Source of the DNA: Malania oleifera | Taxonomy: Eukaryota > Streptophyta > Magnoliopsida > Santalales > Ximeniaceae | Reading direction: 5' to 3' | Assembly (NCBI RefSeq): GCF_029873635.1 | Contig: NC_080423.1 | Coordinates: forward strand, 99,010,397-99,074,396 | DNA: 64,000 bases | Shown: in pieces, positions 58,092-64,000 of the stretch | Position numbering within the stretch: position 1 is the first letter of the stretch | How the letters are laid out: the number at the start of each line of letters is the position of its first letter | The notes under the pieces: generated by a model | Told to the model about the DNA's origin: nothing | Database searches by the model: none | What the model saw: the letters and a program-made list of their open reading frames with translations, nothing else | Position numbers and translations under genes: made by a program

Positions 58092-61000
58092 TTAGATATT
58101 TGTCGCCAAGATGTCATCCAGTGCAAGTGTGGAGAATGACTTCTGCAGAGGTGGCTTTTTAACTGATAATTTTTGTGAAACTTGTCGCATTGTTGGTCGA
58201 ATTTGAGGATTAGAGTACAAGCATGCAAATGCTAGCTTCACAATCCAGGCCACTTCATTTGCAAGTTTATTTGTAGGAGGTGATAGACGTTGGTCTACCA
58301 CATCTTTCAACAGTACATGGTGAGTGGATAATGATGATGATGTTGATGGTAATGACGAGGAGAATGGTAGAGATGAGATGAGGTCACCTGGATGCCTTCC
58401 CATAATTACTTCCATTGACACTACTCCAAAGCTATAAACATCACACTTCTCTGTCACTTTCATCGTATAGGAAAGCTCTGCATGCAAAAGATGCTTTTAT
58501 TTAGTTAATTATAGTTTCTTACATTTACTCTTTAAAGTTGTTATTATACACTATTATTATTGTATAAAGAGACCGAGTTTTGAATAACGTTCTGATTGAA
58601 AAAGATTTTCGCATCATGTTTATTAGTCTTTTAATCACAATTGTAACAAAATTAAGATTTGTTATAAAAGAAAATACACATTGTATCCTTTTTGGGTACG
58701 TACGTGTGCCAATCCATTAGAATTCCAATGTTGAGATGTTAATCACAACTCCTAATAGTGAGTTTCGAGATATATAGGTTAAGGGAAATTGCAAGTTAAT
58801 TATTGAAAATACATTTAATAAAATAAGATCCTTTACTTGGATGTGCATTAAATAAGATCCTTTATTTGGATCTTGTTGCACGCCCTTGTATTGATTTTTT
58901 AAAATAGAGACCCAAGGTTATTTAGTATAAAGAAATGAACAGATTTAATATTATCATAAACTAGTTATATAAAACACATTTAAGTTTCTCATAGCTTAAC
59001 AAGAAATTTTTTTTCAAGGCTAATGATCATAGCTTAAAAGGTTAAGAATATTTTAAAATATACCCTTTTCAAATATTCAAATTTGGGAACTAATTATGAA
59101 TTTCAATCAAGGGATGGACATTTAAGAAAATTTTTTAAAAAGTTCTATAGTTTTTTATATTTTCATTGTAGCAAAACACAAAAAGAAAAAAATTATAATC
59201 TCTTCATAATTTTTTTTAACAAAAAAAAAAGATTTATTCTCTACTTCTTCTTTCTTTTGCATATAATTCTTATTATTTTGCATTGAAATTGAGAAAGGCA
59301 GGTGAAGACAGAGAATAAATAATTACCTGGAGCTGTGTATCCAATCGTCCCTGCCATTGAACTCCAATTGGAGGAATCAGGCTTTAAAAGCCTAGCAGTC
59401 CCAAAATCAGACACATGAGCTTCGTACTCCAAATCCAACAAAACATTGTTACTAGATATGTCACGATGAATTATGGGGGGTGAACAATCATGGTGCATGT
59501 AGGACAAAGCATTTGCAATTCCTCTCACCACATTTACCCTCCTACTCCAGTTCAACTCCATTGCTTGTTCTCGATTACCATTGCTTAGCATCTTCCCCAA
59601 GCTTCCTCTCTCTATAAACTGGTAAATAAGAAGGGATTGCTCTACATGTGAGCAAAACCCATAAAGTTTCACAATGTTTCGATGGCATATTTCCGTCAAT
59701 GCTCGAATCTCACTTTCAAAAGCTTTTGAATTGTCCATGGACTCGTCATCTTGTAAAGGATGAAGTTTCTTCACAGCAACAACTTGGCCAGTGCTGGGCA
59801 ACTTCGCTTTGTAAACAACTCCATATCCTCCTACTCCGATGCAATACTTAAAATTAAATCCCTCTGTTGCTTCGAATATTTGTTCGTAAACCATCATCCC
59901 GTCATACCTCCAAACCGCAAAAATATTTTCATTTTGCATTTCCCTTGGTTGGTTATCCATTTTCTTTTCTCTAGAACCAAGGAGAAAAAAAACTCCAGCT
60001 ATAATGAGTATGGAAAATACTACTGCCATTATGGAGACTGCAGTCAAGATCATGATTTTATTTCCCTTTTCTTCATGAGAAATGTGGCTAATCGTAGAGG
60101 GACAAGCCTCCAAACCTAGGACACTGCCACATAAGCTTGTGTTTCTGTAGGAATCAATTTGAGCAATTTGAAAGGGCTTGGCCGTAGGAATAGGACCCTC
60201 TAAGTGCTTATTGTAGGATACATCGACAGATGTCAAGGCAATGAGATCATCAAAGGTGGATGGAATTGAACCGGAGAATCCATTGTGGGAGAGATTCAAT
60301 GTTTCCAACTTATTCAATTTGCCAACCTGCTGTGGTATCTCTCCAACAAACAAATTCATGCTTAGATCAAGAAATTGCAAAGATTCTAACTTGCCAATTT
60401 GAAATGGCAGAGTTCCTTCAAATCTGTTATTACACATACTCAAGATCCATAATCTTTTGCACTCCCCTATTTCTTTCGGAACTAAGCCACTTAAATTATT
60501 TGATGCCATGCTAAGATGTTCTAGACTTGAAAGCGTTAGAATTTCTAATGGAATAGTGCCTGAAAGCTTGTTGTTGTCTAGCAAAAGGACTAACATTGAT
60601 GTCAATCTCCCAAGTTCCTTTGGGATCGTCCCAACAAGGTTATTTGAGGAGAGGTCAAGCACTTGTAGATTTGTAGCTTTGCCAAGTTCAAGAGGAATCT
60701 CACTTGAGATTTTATTGTTGGAGAGTTTTAGGGCCGTCATTCTATAGCATTGCCCCCACTTATGAGAAAGCTCGCCATAGAATTTATTGTTGCTCAAATC
60801 CATATAATTTAAATTTGGGTATATGCCAAAATGTTCTGATATGTTTCCAGTGAACTGATTCCTTTCTAGCCTAACCCTAACTAGGGTAGTACAGTTCCTT
60901 AAGATTTTTGCAATGGAACCTATGAAATGGTTATCTTGTATAGTAAAATTCTCAAGCAAACCACCAAGGCATGTATTTTCTGGAAAATGGCCAATAAATT

Positions 61001-62444
61001 TGTTATCAGATAAAGCCAGGAGCCTCAAATGTGTAAGATTATTCATCTCTTGAGGAATTGAGCCATAAAATTTGTTGGAAAACAAGTGTAACTCTTGAAG
61101 AGACTTCAATTTCCCTATTTCTGAAGGGAGTAGGCCTGATAATAGATTATTATATAGTGATAGGGAGGTGAGCTTAGTAAAATTTCCAATTGCAGTTGGA
61201 AGGGCCCCCGTGAGGTTGTTGTCATAAAGGTACAGGATGGTCAAGTTGCCCATGTCTCCTATAGTAGTTGGGATTGGCCCTGTGAGGTTGTTATTTGACA
61301 ATTCAAGGCTATTGAGAGACTTAAGCATTCCTATCTCTCGAGGAATAGATCCAGTAAGTTCATTTTCCCCAAGGTACAAAGTGGTCAAGTTTTTTAAATT
61401 TCTTATCGAACTTGGAATTGAAGCTGTGAGATTGTTAAATGACAATGAAAGAACAATGAGAGACTTAAGCATTCCTATCTCTCGAGGAATAGATCCAGAA
61501 AGCATGTTGTCATAAAGGTACAAGGTGGTCAAGTTGCCCAAGTCTCCTATAGTAGTTGGGATTGGCCCTGTGAGGTTGTTACCTGACAAATCAAGTTCAT
61601 TGAGAGACTTAAGCATTCCTATCTCACGAGGAATAGATCCAGAAAGCATGTTGTCATAAAGGTACAGGGTGGTCAAGTTGCGCAAGTCTCCTATAGTAGT
61701 TGGGATTGGGTCTGTGAGGTTGTTACCTGACAAATAAAGGTTATTGAGAGACTTAAGCATTCCTATCTCTCGAGGAATAGATCCAGAAAGCATGTTACGA
61801 TGAAGGTACAGGGTGGTCAAGTTGCGCAAGTCTCCTATAGTAGTTGGGATTGGCCCTGTGAGGTTGTTACCTGACAATTCAAGGTCATTAAGAGAATTAA
61901 GCCTTCCTATCTCTCGAGGAATAGATCCAGAAAGCATGTTATCATAAAGGTGCAGGGTGGTCAAGTTGTGCAAGTCTCCTAGAGTAGTTGGGATTGGCCC
62001 TGTGAGGTTGTTATTTGACAATTCAAGGTCATTGAGAGACTTAAGCATTCCTAGATTCGAGGGAATGTTTCCGAAGAGGGAGTTGTTGCTAAGATCAAGC
62101 TTTTGGAGGTGTTGGAAGGACGAGAAATTAAAACTATGGAGCGTACCTCTCAAAGCAAGGCCCGTGAGGTTTACATATGCAATGCTCCTTATGGACTTGT
62201 GACACCCAATTCCAATCCATCGATTGCAAGGGTCGGTTCCAACCCAAGAGGACAAAATAGATTGGCTGTGGTTGTCAAGACTCGCCTTCCATGCCACCAA
62301 AGCATTTGTTTGAGAAGTAGTGGCGACTAAAGCAGAGACAAAAGCAGCGCAATGGGAAGGAGGAGGAGGAGGGGATGCAAGAAAGAGGAGGTGGATGAGG
62401 AGGAAGAAGAGAAGGAAGGAAAGAAGCCGGGGGTGGGTAGACAT
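58092..62444 (-). CDS. LRR receptor-like protein kinase, MIK2-like, intact (two exons)
   Basis: Exon 1 is 62444-59327 and exon 2 is 58477-58092, together 1167 codons. The protein has a signal peptide (1 to about 38), LRRNT (about 47-82, [10 protein letters not shown]), 26-27 LRRs of 24 residues (about 109-765), a membrane span (about 796-822) and a kinase (about 866-1145). Kinase landmarks are the glycine loop G870/G872/G875, K892, E912, H993-R994-D995 (an RD kinase), D1013-F1014-G1015 and APE restored by splicing at residue 1040. The segment [12 protein letters not shown] and the motif [11 protein letters not shown] are typical of Arabidopsis MIK2 and relatives. MIK2 is a plasma-membrane receptor for SCOOP peptides that works with BAK1-type co-receptors. 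Whether this gene has that ligand cannot be told. A serine-rich insert lies after GDL. The start is supported by the conserved ATG in genes 1 and 2. Confidence 0.93.
58478..59326 (-). other. Intron of gene 3
   Basis: The donor is CCAG|GTAATT and the acceptor is TTGCATGCAG|AG. Splicing joins G with AG to make the Glu of APE, then LSYTM. It is 849 bp, AT-rich and collinear with the gene 1 intron. Reading on without splicing adds about 28 residues and a stop, which would truncate the kinase before subdomain IX. Confidence 0.88.
61250..62060 (-). repeat. 144-bp coding repeats (paired LRRs) in gene 3
   Basis: D-type ([20 protein letters not shown]) and M-type ([20 protein letters not shown]) LRRs alternate. 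The DNA string AAGCATTCCTATCTC recurs at 144-bp steps (near 61324, 61468, 61612 and 61756). Four pairs precede the [13 protein letters not shown] repeat and one M-type LRR follows it before the GALPTAIG repeat. Confidence 0.88.
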
Positions 62445-62531
62445 TGGTTTTCCTATATTTATGAGTGCTGGGTATATAAAATGGATGGGTGGTTAGGATG
62501 GGGATGGTGAGGGTAAAGGCATAATGAGTGG

Positions 62532-62539
62532 TATTTATA
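62532..62539 (-). promoter_or_regulatory. TATA box of gene 3 (TATAAATA)
   Basis: The octamer lies 88 bp upstream of the ATG, predicting a short leader of about 55-65 nt. A second TATA-like string (TTTTATATA, about 62473-62482) is too close to the ATG to be the main one. The whole segment is conserved in gene 1. Confidence 0.6.
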
Positions 62540-62876
62540 GACAATGGATGTTGGTCTATCATTTCTATTTCATTTTTTACCTCTTATATATATTTTTAAA
62601 ATTTTCAATCTAAATACTTTATTTTTTCTGCGTTCTTTAATTTAATTTTTTTTTATAGGAATAGACTTATTTCATGTTATGAATTCATAAAATATATATA
62701 TATATATATATATATTATACAGTGACAACATTGAAGAATATGGGAGGACGAAAGTGAGACTCACGCAAACAAGGCGCGTGCACGGCCTCGGGAATAGAAG
62801 GAAAAAGGCCATGGGGAGGAGTACAGAAAGTGCAGGGAATCCGATGGGAAGCAAGAAGACAAAATATCATTCATTT

Positions 62877-62914
<38 letters not shown>

Positions 62915-63604
62915 TTTGACTAGTCATATCACAGTATGACAGTAGACTTGACTTGATGTATCAGAGTAGGTGTAGGGTGTAGGGTGTAGGGTGTTCCCCT
63001 TCATTAATTGTTGCATCAACGGACATCAACTTTTAGATACAGTTGTAGAGATTGGTCATAGCTGAGACCACCCGCTATGTGCTGCTCATGCATGGATAAC
63101 GTTATCCAAAGCAAGTTAGGAGGGAAAAACAAATCAAGGAATTGGCTTTTCTATTTTTATTTTTTGTAAATGTTCATTATAAAATAATCAATATATTTTG
63201 GAAGTTTTCTATTTTCCAAAGTTTGGAAGTTCATATATATTAATTTTCCACATAAAAGCTTCATTTTTCCTGTATTTTTAAAATTTTCCATATTTTTTTA
63301 CTTTATTGAATTAATAAATTTTGCCTAATTTCATGTTATATAAGGTCTAAATAAAATGGGATGTCTACGGACTCACTGTTATAATATTCTAACAATCAAT
63401 TATGGTGACTCTTAGTTGTACATCATTATCTAAAATATTTATGAATAATATATTTGTAAACTCTCCGAATCACAATTACTTTGATGTCAAAGTAAAATGT
63501 TTATATTTGTTTACGAGACAGTGATATTTGACATCAAAATTACTTTTTTTTTATTCTTTTTTTGTCGAAAGGCATTGACTAAGGTCGTTCGTTTCCACTT
63601 GCGT
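62540..63604. other. Upstream region of gene 3
   Basis: It holds TA runs at about 62693-62716 and 62879-62911, the CACGCAAACAAGGCGCGTGC string shared with gene 2 (about 62762-62781), and a short TGTAGGG-type repeat (about 62970-62993). No gene was recognised. Confidence 0.5.
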
Positions 63605-63795
63605 GTAGACTTGACCCGTGAGGTTTAGGTAATATTCCTTATTGTCTTGTGACACCCAATTCCAATCCATCAATGGCAAGGGTGGGTTGCAACCCAACAA
63701 GACAAAATAGATTGGTTGTGGTGTTCAAGACTCTCCTTCAATGCTACCAAAGCATTTGTTTTAGAAGTTATAGTGATTGAAGCAAAAACAAAAGT
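63605..63795 (-). pseudogene. Scrap of LRR-RLK N-terminal exon
   Basis: Plus-strand GACCCGTGAGGTTTAGGTAA, TCTTGTGACACCCAATTCCA, GACAAAATAGATTGG and CCAAAGCATTTGTTTTAGAA match the LRRNT-coding part of gene 3 (62158-62345) almost continuously. The reading frame is broken and no LRR array follows on the left. It is a truncated extra array member. Confidence 0.8.
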
Positions 63796-64000
63796 TGACT
63801 AATGCAGGTGAAAAATTTAAAAGTTGTGTACTTGTGAAAAATATGTGGATTACCAACTTTCTTATGCTATCGGTGGCAACAAAAAGTTAAAAGTGTCATT
63901 TTTTTTAATAAAAAATTTTATAAAATTTAAAATTAAAAGTAAAAAATTAGTTTTTCACAATTGAACAGACCCTCAAGTTTTGTTAATTAATTTTTTTTAG
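63796..64000. other. AT-rich end of window
   Basis: Nothing was recognised. Confidence 0.4.

Noticed and set aside
62967-62995. TGTAGGG-type repeat resembling plant telomere repeat TTTAGGG
   Set aside because: Only about four units, with TGTAGGG instead of TTTAGGG, and no further telomeric array; a chance short repeat.
1-64000. CRISPR arrays, tRNA or rRNA genes
   Set aside because: No direct-repeat and unique-spacer array, cloverleaf-like gene or ribosomal sequence was found by reading. The tandem repeats are contiguous minisatellites, and the tRNA-like strings are retroelement primer-binding sites.

Overview
This is nuclear DNA from a flowering plant, almost certainly a eudicot. It is AT-rich, dense in plant-type Ty1/copia and Ty3/gypsy LTR retroelements and microsatellites, and carries a cluster of leucine-rich-repeat receptor-like kinase (LRR-RLK) genes of the MIK2-like kind (LRR subfamily XII). 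All cluster members lie on the minus strand. The species cannot be named from the sequence.

Layout. 1-3470: 3' part of a Ty1/copia element. 3471-13355: LRR-RLK gene 1, a pseudogene split by a 2.8-kb LTR-type insertion (8079-10883) inside its long first exon. 13356-25213: a block of LTR relics. It holds a minisatellite-rich LTR, a copia 3' end invaded by a complete solo LTR of the same family in the opposite orientation (17315-19418, with CATAT target duplications), and a Tekay-like gypsy LTR. 25214-34070: a direct tandem pair of a 4.1-4.7 kb LTR-derived block, whose two copies differ mainly by tiny insertions in the first copy. 34715-34850: a scrap of LRR gene. 34950-38858: another LTR of the same family plus tandem repeats. 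38859-50515: a nest of gypsy elements around one nearly full-length Tekay/Del-type element with both LTRs (39165-48310, minus strand). 50516-51335: the N-terminal part of LRR gene 2, cut off by the gypsy nest. 52085-52780: a copia LTR relic. 54880-55105: a decayed scrap of kinase exon. 58092-62444: LRR gene 3, the one intact gene, two exons and 1167 residues. 63605-63795: another N-terminal LRR scrap.

How it fits together. The parent locus was a tandem array of MIK2-like receptor genes with shared promoters, a shared intron position and shared 3' flanks. Tandem duplication multiplied the genes, 144-bp units inside the first exon expanded and contracted, and successive LTR insertions split or truncated most copies. 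Gene 3 alone keeps the signal peptide, 26-27 LRRs, membrane segment and complete kinase.

No RNA gene, CRISPR array or wholly new system was found. The items most worth a second look are the near-identical tandem block with insertion-biased differences (possible assembly fault), the differing number of 144-bp LRR units between paralogues, and the GTCGAC-centred palindromic motif arrays found in LTRs of unrelated families.
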